This document shows, piece after piece, positions 16,480 through 24,829 of a DNA stretch of 64,000 nt. Location: contig NZ_AP019654.1 of NCBI RefSeq assembly GCF_009938205.1, positions 1,612,001 through 1,676,000 of the forward strand. Direction: 5' to 3'. This stretch comes from Vibrio panuliri. GTDB lineage: Bacteria > Pseudomonadota > Gammaproteobacteria > Enterobacterales > Vibrionaceae. The first letter of the stretch is position 1, and each line of letters begins with the position of its first letter. The position numbers were made by a program, and so were the translations under genes. Under the pieces are notes generated by a model. It searched no databases and was not told the origin of the DNA. It was given only the letters and a program-made list of their open reading frames with translations.

Positions 16480-17619
16480 ATGACCAATGTGGGAGAAAAA
16501 CAGACGTTGAATAAACAAACAGCAGAGCAACCAGTTATCCGTTTGACTGGGATTAGTAAGAGTTTCGATGGTAAGGAAATCATCGGTAATCTTAACCTTG
16601 ATGTGAACCACGGTGAATTTTTAACAATTCTAGGTCCATCAGGTTGTGGTAAAACCACCGTTCTAAGGATGATTGCAGGTTTTGAAACCGCAGATAATGG
16701 TAGCATTATCCTCGACGGTCAAAACGTCACTCAGGTTCCTGCTGAGCAGCGCCATGTAAATACCGTATTTCAGAGTTACGCACTCTTCCCTCATATGACC
16801 GTTTTCGAAAACGTGGCATTCGGTTTGCGCATGCAAAAAGTTGCTGAGGCGGAAATTGAACCGCGCGTAATGGAAGCCCTTCGTATGGTTCGCCTTGAGA
16901 AAATGGCTCAGCGTAAACCACATCAGCTTTCAGGCGGTCAACAGCAACGTATCGCGATCGCGCGCGCCGTTGTGAACAAACCAAAAGTATTGCTGCTTGA
17001 CGAGTCGCTGTCTGCTCTTGATTACAAACTGCGTAAGCAGATGCAAATTGAGCTTAAGCAACTACAACGCCAACTAGGTATCACTTTTATCTTCGTAACT
17101 CACGACCAAGAAGAAGCCCTTTCTATGTCTGACCGCATCATTGTTATGCGTGACGGTGTGATTGAGCAAGATGGTTCGCCACGTGAAATTTACGAAGAGC
17201 CTAAAAACCTATTTGTTGCTCGTTTTATCGGTGAGATCAACGTATTCAACACCACGATGCTAGAGCGCATCGATGAGAAGCGTATTCGCGCGGAAATTGA
17301 AGGTGTTGAGTCAGTGGTGTACTACGAAAACGAAGCCAACCCTGGTGATAAACTACAAGTACTACTTCGCCCAGAAGATTTGCGAATCGAAGAGATCAAA
17401 GAATCTGAGCAACGCGGCATCGTAGGTCATGTAACTGAGCGTACCTACAAAGGTATGACCCTAGATTCTGTTATCCAACTGGAATCTGGCATGCGAGTTA
17501 TGGTGAGCGAGTTCTTCAATGAAGACGATCCTGATGTTGACCACTCTCTAGGGCAAAAAGTTGCTGTTACTTGGGTTGAAAGCTGGGAGGTTGTACTAAA
17601 TGATCACCAAGAAGTTTAA
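16480..17619 (+). CDS. potA: Spermidine/putrescine ABC transporter ATPase PotA
   Basis: PotA powers polyamine import. The 379-residue protein has Walker [10 protein letters not shown] (about 53-61), the ABC signature [10 protein letters not shown], and Walker [13 protein letters not shown] followed by the switch histidine in [11 protein letters not shown]. In Walker B the residue pair is DES rather than the commoner DEP. A C-terminal TOBE-like regulatory domain of about 110 residues follows. The end overlaps potB by 20 bases, a sign of coupled translation. Confidence 0.97.
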   Translation: MTNVGEKQTLNKQTAEQPVIRLTGISKSFDGKEIIGNLNLDVNHGEFLTILGPSGCGKTTVLRMIAGFETADNGSIILDGQNVTQVPAEQRHVNTVFQSYALFPHMTVFENVAFGLRMQKVAEAEIEPRVMEALRMVRLEKMAQRKPHQLSGGQQQRIAIARAVVNKPKVLLLDESLSALDYKLRKQMQIELKQLQRQLGITFIFVTHDQEEALSMSDRIIVMRDGVIEQDGSPREIYEEPKNLFVARFIGEINVFNTTMLERIDEKRIRAEIEGVESVVYYENEANPGDKLQVLLRPEDLRIEEIKESEQRGIVGHVTERTYKGMTLDSVIQLESGMRVMVSEFFNEDDPDVDHSLGQKVAVTWVESWEVVLNDHQEV

Positions 17620-18460
17620 TCTTCAGAACGCTATTATTGCTCTAATCGTTGGTTGGTTAACACTATTTGTGCTTATACCAAACCTAATGATCATTGGAAC
17701 TAGCTTTCTGACTCGTGACGAAGCCAATCTTATCGAAATGACATTCACTTTCGATAACTACTTCCGTTTAATGGATCCTCTGTACGCAAAAGTGCTAATG
17801 CACTCTTTCTACATGGCGATCGTTGCGACAGTACTGTGTTTAATCATTGGTTATCCATTCGCTTATATCGTGGCGAAAATGCCTGAGAAATGGCGTCCGT
17901 TCATGTTGTTCCTAGTGATTGTGCCATTTTGGACTAACTCACTAATCCGTACTTACGGTTTAAAAATCGTATTGGGTACTCAAGGCATCTTGAACAAGTC
18001 TTTAATGGCAATGGAAATCATCGATAAGCCTCTGCGTCTTATGTACACCGAGACAGCAGTTATGATTGGTTTGGTTTACATTCTGCTGCCTTTCATGATT
18101 CTGCCTCTATACAGTGCAATTGAGAAACTAGACGGTACCTACATCGAAGCGGCGAAAGATCTTGGCGCGAACAAGTTCCAAACCTTTACGCGTGTAATTC
18201 TACCTTTGACCACACCAGGTATTATCGGTGGTTGTCTATTGGTGCTTCTTCCTGCGCTAGGTATGTTCTACATTTCAGACCTTTTAGGCGGCGCGAAGAA
18301 CCTACTGATTGGTAACGTAATCAAGAGCCAAGTGCTCAACGCTCGAGACTGGCCATTCGGTGCGGCAACCAGTATTGCCCTCACCTTCGCGATGGCAGTG
18401 ATGCTATATGCTTACTATAGAGCGGGTAAACTATTGAACAAAAAAGTGGAGCTAGACTAA
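17600..18460 (+). CDS. potB: Spermidine/putrescine ABC transporter permease PotB
   Basis: A 286-residue inner-membrane permease with about six helices. The EAA loop that docks to PotA is seen as [20 protein letters not shown]. The start ATG lies inside the end of potA, and the stop overlaps the potC start by one base (TAATG). It forms the channel with PotC. Confidence 0.97.
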   Translation: MITKKFNLQNAIIALIVGWLTLFVLIPNLMIIGTSFLTRDEANLIEMTFTFDNYFRLMDPLYAKVLMHSFYMAIVATVLCLIIGYPFAYIVAKMPEKWRPFMLFLVIVPFWTNSLIRTYGLKIVLGTQGILNKSLMAMEIIDKPLRLMYTETAVMIGLVYILLPFMILPLYSAIEKLDGTYIEAAKDLGANKFQTFTRVILPLTTPGIIGGCLLVLLPALGMFYISDLLGGAKNLLIGNVIKSQVLNARDWPFGAATSIALTFAMAVMLYAYYRAGKLLNKKVELD

Positions 18461-19230
18461 TGGGACGTGCAGTTAGATTTAGCTTTATGACGCTTGTGTA
18501 TGCGTTTCTTTACCTTCCGATTGTCGTGCTGATTGTTAACTCATTTAACGACAACCGCTTTGGTATGAAATGGGGTGGCTTTACCACCAAATGGTACGAA
18601 ACGCTGATCAATAATGACAGCTTAATGCAAGCGGCTTGGCACTCGTTAAACGTCGCGGTGTTTTCCGCGACAGCTGCTACAATTATCGGTAGCTTAACAG
18701 CAGTTGCCCTATTCCGTTACTCATTCAAGGGTAAGGGCCTAGTGAACGGTATGCTTTTCGTGGTTATGATGTCGCCGGATATCGTAATGGCGATTTCACT
18801 ACTGGCGCTATTCCTAGTAATGGGTGCACAGCTTGGATTCTTCACTCTTTTGGTGGCACACATCACTTTCTGTCTGCCATTTGTAGTGGTTTCTGTATAC
18901 AGCCGTTTAAATGGTTTCGATGTGAAAATGTTGGAAGCGGCAAAAGACCTTGGTGCAAGCGAATGGGTGATTCTAAAACAGATCATTCTTCCTCTGGCAA
19001 AGCCAGCGGTTGCGGCAGGTTGGTTGCTAAGCTTCACGTTGTCTCTGGATGACGTAATCATCAGTTCATTTGTAACTGGTCCAACGTATGAAATTTTGCC
19101 GTTGAAAATCTATTCAATGGTTAAAGTGGGCATCTCTCCTGAGGTTAATGCCCTTGCGACAGTCATGTTGATTATTTCTTTAGCTCTTGTAGTTACTTCA
19201 CAGTTGCTAGCAAGAGAGAAAGTGAAGTAG
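18460..19230 (+). CDS. potC: Spermidine/putrescine ABC transporter permease PotC
   Basis: The second permease, 256 residues with about six helices. Its EAA loop reads [20 protein letters not shown]. It is coupled to potB by a one-base overlap and followed by a terminator before the first potD. Confidence 0.97.
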   Translation: MGRAVRFSFMTLVYAFLYLPIVVLIVNSFNDNRFGMKWGGFTTKWYETLINNDSLMQAAWHSLNVAVFSATAATIIGSLTAVALFRYSFKGKGLVNGMLFVVMMSPDIVMAISLLALFLVMGAQLGFFTLLVAHITFCLPFVVVSVYSRLNGFDVKMLEAAKDLGASEWVILKQIILPLAKPAVAAGWLLSFTLSLDDVIISSFVTGPTYEILPLKIYSMVKVGISPEVNALATVMLIISLALVVTSQLLAREKVK

Positions 19231-19250
19231 AATCGCGGACTTTTCACGAA

Positions 19251-19278
19251 ACAGAATGGCTATGCCATTCTGTTTTTC
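19251..19278 (+). terminator. Terminator or attenuator after potC
   Basis: Stem ACAGAATGGC / GCCATTCTGT with a three-base loop, followed by TTTTTC. It separates potABC from the potD genes, so read-through or a separate promoter must supply the binding proteins. Confidence 0.85.
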
Positions 19279-19335
19279 TATAAATCGCTCAGATATTGGT
19301 ATTCTGAGCAACGTTTGGTTTGGAGACTAACGTCG

Positions 19336-20370
19336 ATGAAAAAATGGGCTACTCTATTAGCTGGTAGTGCATGTGCGCTTTCTCTGTTCTCTGGTGCAGT
19401 GGCAGCGGACGAAAACAAAGAATTGGTATTTATGAACTGGGGTCCTTACATTAACAGTAATATCCTAGAGCAATTTACCGAAGAAACAGGCATCAAGGTA
19501 ATTTATTCTACTTACGAGTCGAATGAAACTTTGTATGCAAAGCTAAAGACTCATAACCAAGGTTACGATCTTGTCGTACCTTCTACGTACTTCGTTGCGA
19601 AGATGCGTGATGAAGGTATGCTACAGAAGATTGATAAGTCTAAACTGACTAACTTCAAGAATCTGGATCCAAACTACCTAGACAAACCTTTTGATCCAAA
19701 CAACGACTACTCTATTCCACACGTAGTCGCGATTACTGGTCTTGCGGTTAACACTGACATGTACGATCCAAATGACTTCCAAAGCTGGGCTGACCTATGG
19801 AAACCTGAGCTTGAAGGTCAAGTAATGCTAATGGACGATACTCGTGAAGTATTCCACATTGCACTACGTAAGTTAGGTTACTCTGGTAACTCTACGGATC
19901 CTAAACAAATCGACGAAGCTTATGCTGAGCTGCAAAAGCTAATGCCAAACGTTCTACTATTTAACTCTGACAACCCAGGTGCACCGTACATGTCTGGTGA
20001 AGTTGGTGTTGGTATGCTTTGGAACGGTTCTGCTGCGGCAGCGCAAAAAGAAGGCCTTCCACTTAAACTGGTATTCCCTAAAGAAGGCGGTATCGGTTGG
20101 GTAGATAACTTTGCTATCTCTTCAGGCGCGAAAAACGTAGAAGCGGCACATAAGATGATCGACTTCCTACTACGCCCAGAAATTGCTGAGCAAATCTCAG
20201 GTGATACTGGTTACCTGACAGCAGTGAAAGCATCTAACGACAAGTTCCAAGATGTTGCGCCACTGTTCCCATCTCAAGAAGACCTTGACCGCGTTGAGTG
20301 GCAAGACTCTGTTGGTGATCTAACCGTTAAATACGAAGATTACTTCCTAAAGCTTAAAGCAGGTCAATAA
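19336..20370 (+). CDS. potD: Periplasmic polyamine-binding protein PotD, first copy
   Basis: Starting at ATG 19336 (MKKWATLLAG) it has 344 residues. The signal peptide ends near AVA-ADEN. The mature protein is a PotD/PotF type binding protein (ELVFMNWGPYI near the start, then VIYSTYESNETLYAKLK). It resembles the second potD below almost throughout, so the two arose by duplication. An in-frame TTG seven codons upstream is less likely because the signal sequence and GGAG site favour the ATG. Confidence 0.93.
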   Translation: MKKWATLLAGSACALSLFSGAVAADENKELVFMNWGPYINSNILEQFTEETGIKVIYSTYESNETLYAKLKTHNQGYDLVVPSTYFVAKMRDEGMLQKIDKSKLTNFKNLDPNYLDKPFDPNNDYSIPHVVAITGLAVNTDMYDPNDFQSWADLWKPELEGQVMLMDDTREVFHIALRKLGYSGNSTDPKQIDEAYAELQKLMPNVLLFNSDNPGAPYMSGEVGVGMLWNGSAAAAQKEGLPLKLVFPKEGGIGWVDNFAISSGAKNVEAAHKMIDFLLRPEIAEQISGDTGYLTAVKASNDKFQDVAPLFPSQEDLDRVEWQDSVGDLTVKYEDYFLKLKAGQ

Positions 20371-20387
20371 TCCGCTTGATAAGCATC

Positions 20388-20416
20388 AAAAAAGGCAGCA
20401 TTGGCTGCCTTTTTTA
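20388..20416 (+). terminator. Terminator after the first potD
   Basis: Stem AAAAAAGGCAGC / GCTGCCTTTTTT with a short loop and a long T run. Confidence 0.9.
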
Positions 20417-20554
20417 TTTTTGTACTGATATAATCGCGTGCCGCTAGGTTGTTAATAATCTAGTAACATACACTTTTATACTTTTATATGCTGACTCAGA
20501 GGATATTATCAGGATTGGTAATGTGCTGAATTAGTGAGATAAAACGGAAATATA

Positions 20555-21592
20555 ATGAAAAGTAAATTCTATGCAGGCGCACTTTGCGCAGCTAGCCTAT
20601 TCGCCTCTTCAGCGATGGCTGCTGATCAAGAACTTTATTTCTACAACTGGTCGGAATACATCCCGAACGAAGTTCTTGAAGACTTTACAAAAGAAACTGG
20701 TATCAAAGTTTACTACTCAACGTACGAATCAAATGAGAGCATGTACGCGAAGTTAAAAACACAAGGTACTGGTTACGATTTGGTAGTACCGTCTACTTAC
20801 TTTGTATCTAAGATGCGCAAAGAAGGCATGCTGCAACAAATTGATAAGTCGAAATTGTCACACTTTGCTGATCTGGATCCAAACTACCTAAACAAGCCTT
20901 TTGATCCAAACAATAACTTCTCTATCCCATACATCTGGGGTGCGACAGGTATTGGTATCAACTCAGAAATGCTACCTAAAGATACAGTGAAAAACTGGTC
21001 AGATTTTTGGGATAGCAAGTGGGCTGGTCAGTTAATGTTGATGGATGACTCTCGTGAAGTATTCCACATCGCACTGACAAAACTAGGTTACTCACCAAAC
21101 ACCACTAACCCTGATGAAATTAAAGCGGCGTATGAAGAGCTGAAAAAACTAATGCCAAATGTATTAGTCTTCAACTCAGACTTCCCTGCAAACCCATACT
21201 TAGCGGGTGAAGTTTCTCTTGGCATGCTTTGGAACGGTTCTGCATACATGGCTCGCCAAGAAGGTGCTCAAATCGATATCATCTGGCCTGAAAAAGGCGC
21301 GATCTTCTGGATGGACAGCCTAGCAATTCCAGCTGGTGCGAAGAACGTAGAAGCGGCTCACGAGATGATCGACTTCCTACTACGCCCAGAAAACGCAGCT
21401 AAGATCGCTCTTGAGATTGGCTACCCAACTCCAGTGAAGACTGCGTTGGAATTGCTTCCAAAAGAGTTTGCTAACGACACAAACATCTTCCCTCCACAGG
21501 AAGTGATGGATAGCGGTGAATGGCAAGATGAAGTTGGTGAAGCCAGTGTGCTTTACGACGAGTACTTCCAAAAGCTAAAAGTTGATAACTAA
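20555..21592 (+). CDS. potD: Periplasmic polyamine-binding protein PotD, second copy
   Basis: 345 residues with a signal peptide (MKSKFYAGALCAASLFASSA, cleavage after AMA). The mature part opens with DQELYFYNWSEYIP and is full length. The two copies differ at ligand-site positions (for example the first has FMNWGPYI and VVAITG where this has FYNWSEYI and IWGATG), so they may bind different polyamines. It has its own 5' region of about 140 bp and its own terminator, which allows separate regulation. Confidence 0.95.
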   Translation: MKSKFYAGALCAASLFASSAMAADQELYFYNWSEYIPNEVLEDFTKETGIKVYYSTYESNESMYAKLKTQGTGYDLVVPSTYFVSKMRKEGMLQQIDKSKLSHFADLDPNYLNKPFDPNNNFSIPYIWGATGIGINSEMLPKDTVKNWSDFWDSKWAGQLMLMDDSREVFHIALTKLGYSPNTTNPDEIKAAYEELKKLMPNVLVFNSDFPANPYLAGEVSLGMLWNGSAYMARQEGAQIDIIWPEKGAIFWMDSLAIPAGAKNVEAAHEMIDFLLRPENAAKIALEIGYPTPVKTALELLPKEFANDTNIFPPQEVMDSGEWQDEVGEASVLYDEYFQKLKVDN

Positions 21593-21608
21593 TCGTATCA
21601 ACGTTGAC

Positions 21609-21637
21609 AAAAAAGCGGCTAAATAGCCGCTTTTTTT
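21609..21637. terminator. Terminator between the second potD and cobB
   Basis: Stem AAAAAAGCGGCT / AGCCGCTTTTTTT lies between convergent genes and can work on both strands. Confidence 0.9.
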
Positions 21638-21658
21638 ATCTGCCGAGCCCTGCTCTAT

Positions 21659-22390
21659 CTAAGCAATTTTAGCCTTTTTTACCGCGAGAATCTCATCAAC
21701 GAGCTTTGGCACTTCAATACTCGCCTTACCATAACGTTTCTCTTTGAACTCACTTTCGACCGCACTTGGCTCTAAGTTGATTTCGATGGTGTGAGCGCCA
21801 TGCATGCGAGCGTCGTGAACAAATCCTGCTGCAGGATAAACTACACCTGATGTTCCAACTGAAACAAACAAATCGGCTTTTTCTATTGCCGCGTAGATGT
21901 CCCCCATGCGCAGCGGCATTTCACCAAACCACACAATATGAGGACGCATTTGCGACGGAATTTGGCAACAATGGCACATCTCGCCAGTATGAATATCATC
22001 TGCATGGTCAACGACCTGATTAGACTCACTGCAGCGCGCTTTAAGCAGTTCACCGTGCATGTGAATGACATTCTCACTCCCGCCACGTTCATGCAGGTTG
22101 TCGATGTTTTGGGTGATTATTGTCACTGTACCATCCAGTTCTTGCTCAAGACGTCCAAGAGCTAGATGGGCGGGATTAGGTGCAATGACACTGTCTTGTA
22201 ACTTACGGCGACGCTGATTGTAAAAATCTTGCACGAGATCAGGATTACGGGCGAATCCTTCCGGTGTCGCAACATCCTCTATGCGGTGATTCTCCCACAA
22301 ACCATCTTGCGTGCGAAAAGTTTGAATCCCCGACTCTGCAGAGATACCCGCGCCAGTTAGTACTACAATATTTCTATAAGGGAAATCCAT
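21659..22390 (-). CDS. cobB: NAD-dependent protein deacylase CobB (sirtuin)
   Basis: CobB removes acyl groups from lysines using NAD. The 243-residue protein has the NAD-binding [10 protein letters not shown] (residues 12-21), QNIDNLH, and the catalytic His in [12 protein letters not shown] cysteine group CHCC with the upstream ARC cysteine could hold zinc, as in E. coli CobB. A Tyr-x-x-Arg pair (YNQRR) is present; in sirtuins of this class it gives desuccinylase activity as well. It lies between the potD genes and a small lipoprotein. Confidence 0.95.
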   Translation of the reverse strand: MDFPYRNIVVLTGAGISAESGIQTFRTQDGLWENHRIEDVATPEGFARNPDLVQDFYNQRRRKLQDSVIAPNPAHLALGRLEQELDGTVTIITQNIDNLHERGGSENVIHMHGELLKARCSESNQVVDHADDIHTGEMCHCCQIPSQMRPHIVWFGEMPLRMGDIYAAIEKADLFVSVGTSGVVYPAAGFVHDARMHGAHTIEINLEPSAVESEFKEKRYGKASIEVPKLVDEILAVKKAKIA

Positions 22391-22510
22391 AACCTGTCCT
22401 TGTTACTCTTTTGCTTAAGCTTAACACTGAAAGAAAAACAACAATAGTAATATGGATTAGACCATGGTCGTACTGATGACCGTGAATATTGAGTTTTGAG
22501 AGGAAAAACA

Positions 22511-22693
22511 ATGCTGAGATTGTCTCTTGTTGCTGTACTAGCTGTCTCTTTGCTAGGTTGCCAGTTAACCCGAGTAGAAGGCGAAGTCGATGATGTGGAA
22601 GTCAAGGTAAGTACCAAAGATAGCGATGGTAAGCATAGCAATAGTGACTATAAGTTCTGTCCTCCGGGGCAAGCGAAAAAAGGGAACTGCTGA
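22511..22693 (+). CDS. Small predicted lipoprotein
   Basis: Starting at ATG 22511, preceded by GAGAGGAAAAACA, it encodes 60 residues. A lipobox LLGC places the lipidated Cys at residue 17. The mature part is short and charged (VEGEVDDVEVKVSTKDSDGK) and ends with two cysteines near FCPPGQAKKGNC. I do not recognise the family. An upstream in-frame start at 22496 is possible but gives a poorer signal sequence. Confidence 0.75.
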   Translation: MLRLSLVAVLAVSLLGCQLTRVEGEVDDVEVKVSTKDSDGKHSNSDYKFCPPGQAKKGNC

Positions 22694-22714
22694 CGATAGA
22701 ACGTGCTTAGCACT

Positions 22715-22741
22715 AAAAAAGGTCTCCGAAGAGACCTTTTT
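22715..22741. terminator. Bidirectional terminator between the lipoprotein gene and the fdh operon
   Basis: Stem AAAAAAGGTCTC / GAGACCTTTTTA between convergent genes. Confidence 0.85.
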
Positions 22742-22744
22742 AGA

Positions 22745-23161
22745 CTATAAGTTTGGACCTGTAGATGGTCTGTGGGGCTTATTCGCCTTTAGTTGTTGCA
22801 TGCCTTGGAACATACGCATAAACCACACCAGAATGGCTAGGATAGCAAACACGCCACCCACGACAGGTATTGCGTAAGCCACTTTGTCCAGCAAAGTGTT
22901 ATGGAACCAGTAACGTTCGATACCAGCAAGAACACCATTGGTTGTTGCTACCGTTACGATAAGCACAACGAAGAAAGTTAGGTACAAGAAAAACGTACGA
23001 ATCAACCCGTAGTAGTGCGAGTTAATCACTTCACCATCTTCACCTTTATCTAAGCGGTAACCTGCGTAAATAATTGCAACTACGCCAGAAATAAGGAATG
23101 TGAAAGGCGTAAAGCAGCTTAGGATGTACGCAACCCAAATACCATTATGAGGTTTGTTCAT
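22745..23161 (-). CDS. Small membrane protein, last gene of the fdh operon
   Basis: A 138-residue protein with three or four membrane helices (GIWVAYILSCFTPFTFLISG, TFFLYLTFFVVLIVTVA, AYAIPVVGGVFAILAILVWF). Its start overlaps the end of the cytochrome b subunit by 17 bases, so it is coupled with it and probably serves the formate dehydrogenase. It recalls DUF4870-type membrane proteins in layout, but I cannot assign a function. Confidence 0.75.
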   Translation of the reverse strand: MNKPHNGIWVAYILSCFTPFTFLISGVVAIIYAGYRLDKGEDGEVINSHYYGLIRTFFLYLTFFVVLIVTVATTNGVLAGIERYWFHNTLLDKVAYAIPVVGGVFAILAILVWFMRMFQGMQQLKANKPHRPSTGPNL

Positions 23162-24194
23162 CAGCTTTTACTCCTTTTTGCACTGTTTCGCTCGGCTCAG
23201 CCTCGCCCATCGCTTCTTTTGCTTTAACTTCTTCATACCACAAATCGTGGTGTTCTTTTGCCCAAGTCTCGTCAACTTCACCAGTAACCATGCCTTCAAG
23301 TGCCCCTTCCATACCGAATAGACCGATGTAGATGTGGAAAATGAAGCCACAGATCAGGATAAGTGCTGAGAACATATGCACTAAGTTAGAGATTTCCATA
23401 TCGCGACGTGTCTGACCAAAGATTGGGAAGTCAAGGATCAAGCCACTTACCGCAGCGATAGCACCAAAGCCGATTAGCAACCAATAAATCGCTTTTTCAC
23501 CACCGTTAGAGAAACCTGCAGAAGGATGCGTTCCCTTATGCTTACCAACCATGCCGCCCATTTTCATAAACCAACGAACGTCAGTCATGTTAGGGATAGA
23601 CTTGCGCCACCACTTCAGCAGAACAAAAGTAAGTAAAACAAAGAACAATGGTCCTACGTAGTTGTGGTATTGCTTAGCTAACATGATCACAAAGCCCCAA
23701 AACTCACTTGGAACATAAGGCTTTAAGAAGTGCTTACCATAAACCAACATCAGACCGCTGAACGCTAGCGTTAAGAATGTAAACGCCATGCTCCAGTGCA
23801 GCGCTCGGTCCCAACGCGACCAACGCTTCATCTTCTTGCCGGTACGTGGTTTGCTCAGCATAAGTGGCCCAACAAATACGTACGCCATGATAACCATCGC
23901 GATACTACCGAAGATCGCGACTGCACCAGCTGGAGACATCCATTTCTCTTTTAGTACAAACCAAGTCTCACCTGGCGTACTGATAAGAACACCGTGCTCT
24001 GGGAACTTAGACGTTGTATAGCCAGACTCACCTTCTCGTACTTCTTTCCAGAACTCTGTACCAGCAAGCTGCGCCATCTCTTTCTGTGCAGTTGGCACTG
24101 ACTCTTGCGCTGCCGCTGGCAGTGAAAGAGCCATTGCCAGTGCTGCCAAAAATGGCAGCACTGCAAGAGAGAGACGTTTAAACAGATGTGTCAT
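23145..24194 (-). CDS. Formate dehydrogenase cytochrome b556 (gamma) subunit
   Basis: Starting at ATG 24194 after GGAGAGAG, it has 349 residues. A signal-like N-terminus (to about AAAQ at 30) is followed by a periplasmic part, one helix near residue 95-115, and a four-helix cytochrome b561-type core with conserved histidines (RALHWSMAF, KQYHNYVGP, LVHMFSAL, FHIYIGLFGM). It passes electrons from the beta subunit to quinone. The layout with an N-terminal extra domain is that of FdoI-like subunits of Shewanella and Vibrio. It lies 15 bases after the beta gene. Confidence 0.93.
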   Translation of the reverse strand: MTHLFKRLSLAVLPFLAALAMALSLPAAAQESVPTAQKEMAQLAGTEFWKEVREGESGYTTSKFPEHGVLISTPGETWFVLKEKWMSPAGAVAIFGSIAMVIMAYVFVGPLMLSKPRTGKKMKRWSRWDRALHWSMAFTFLTLAFSGLMLVYGKHFLKPYVPSEFWGFVIMLAKQYHNYVGPLFFVLLTFVLLKWWRKSIPNMTDVRWFMKMGGMVGKHKGTHPSAGFSNGGEKAIYWLLIGFGAIAAVSGLILDFPIFGQTRRDMEISNLVHMFSALILICGFIFHIYIGLFGMEGALEGMVTGEVDETWAKEHHDLWYEEVKAKEAMGEAEPSETVQKGVKADEQTS

Positions 24195-24209
24195 ATCTCT
24201 CTCCAAACC

Positions 24210-24818
24210 TTAGCTTTTAGTTGCGTCGAAAGACAGATCTTCACCATTTGTCCAACCTGCGTTTTCAGCACCACGCTGAACCACACGTTGGCGGAAGATG
24301 TCTGACACTTTCTCTGCATCACCAGCTAGAAGTGCTTTAGTTGAACATAGAGAAGCACACATAGGTAGTTTACCTTCTGCAATACGGTTAGCACCGTACT
24401 TCTCACGCTCTTCTATTGAGCCAGGTTCAGTGTTTGGACCACCTGCACAGAATGTACATTTGTCCATCTTGCCGCGCTCACCAAACGACGCTTGTTTAGG
24501 GAACTGAGGCGCACCGAACGGACACGCAAATAGACAGTAACCACAACCGATACAGAGATCTTTGTTGTGTAGAACGATGCCATCTTCAGTGTGCTCGAAA
24601 CAGTCTGCAGGACAAACAGCCATACAAGGCGCATCTGTACAGTGCATACAAGCGACCGAGATTGAGTTTTCACCTGGTTCGCCATCGTTAAGTGTTACTA
24701 CGCGGCGGCGTTGAATACCCCACTCTAGCGCGTCGTCGTTTTCGTTTTTACATGCAGTCACACAGCCGTTACATTCGATGCAGCGTTTGGTGTCACATAG
24801 GAATTTCATTCGTGCCAT
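24210..24818 (-). CDS. Formate dehydrogenase iron-sulfur (beta) subunit
   Basis: The 202-residue subunit carries the four cysteine clusters of a four-[4Fe-4S] electron-transfer protein: CIECNGCVTAC, CMHCTDAPCMAVC, CIGCGYCLFAC, and a split set CTFC with CASLC. No membrane anchor is seen. It links the catalytic alpha subunit to the cytochrome b subunit. The start ATG is preceded by GGAGTCAAGAA. It sits between alpha (11 bases) and gamma (15 bases). Confidence 0.95.
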   Translation of the reverse strand: MARMKFLCDTKRCIECNGCVTACKNENDDALEWGIQRRRVVTLNDGEPGENSISVACMHCTDAPCMAVCPADCFEHTEDGIVLHNKDLCIGCGYCLFACPFGAPQFPKQASFGERGKMDKCTFCAGGPNTEPGSIEEREKYGANRIAEGKLPMCASLCSTKALLAGDAEKVSDIFRQRVVQRGAENAGWTNGEDLSFDATKS

Positions 24819-24829
24819 TTCTTGACTCC

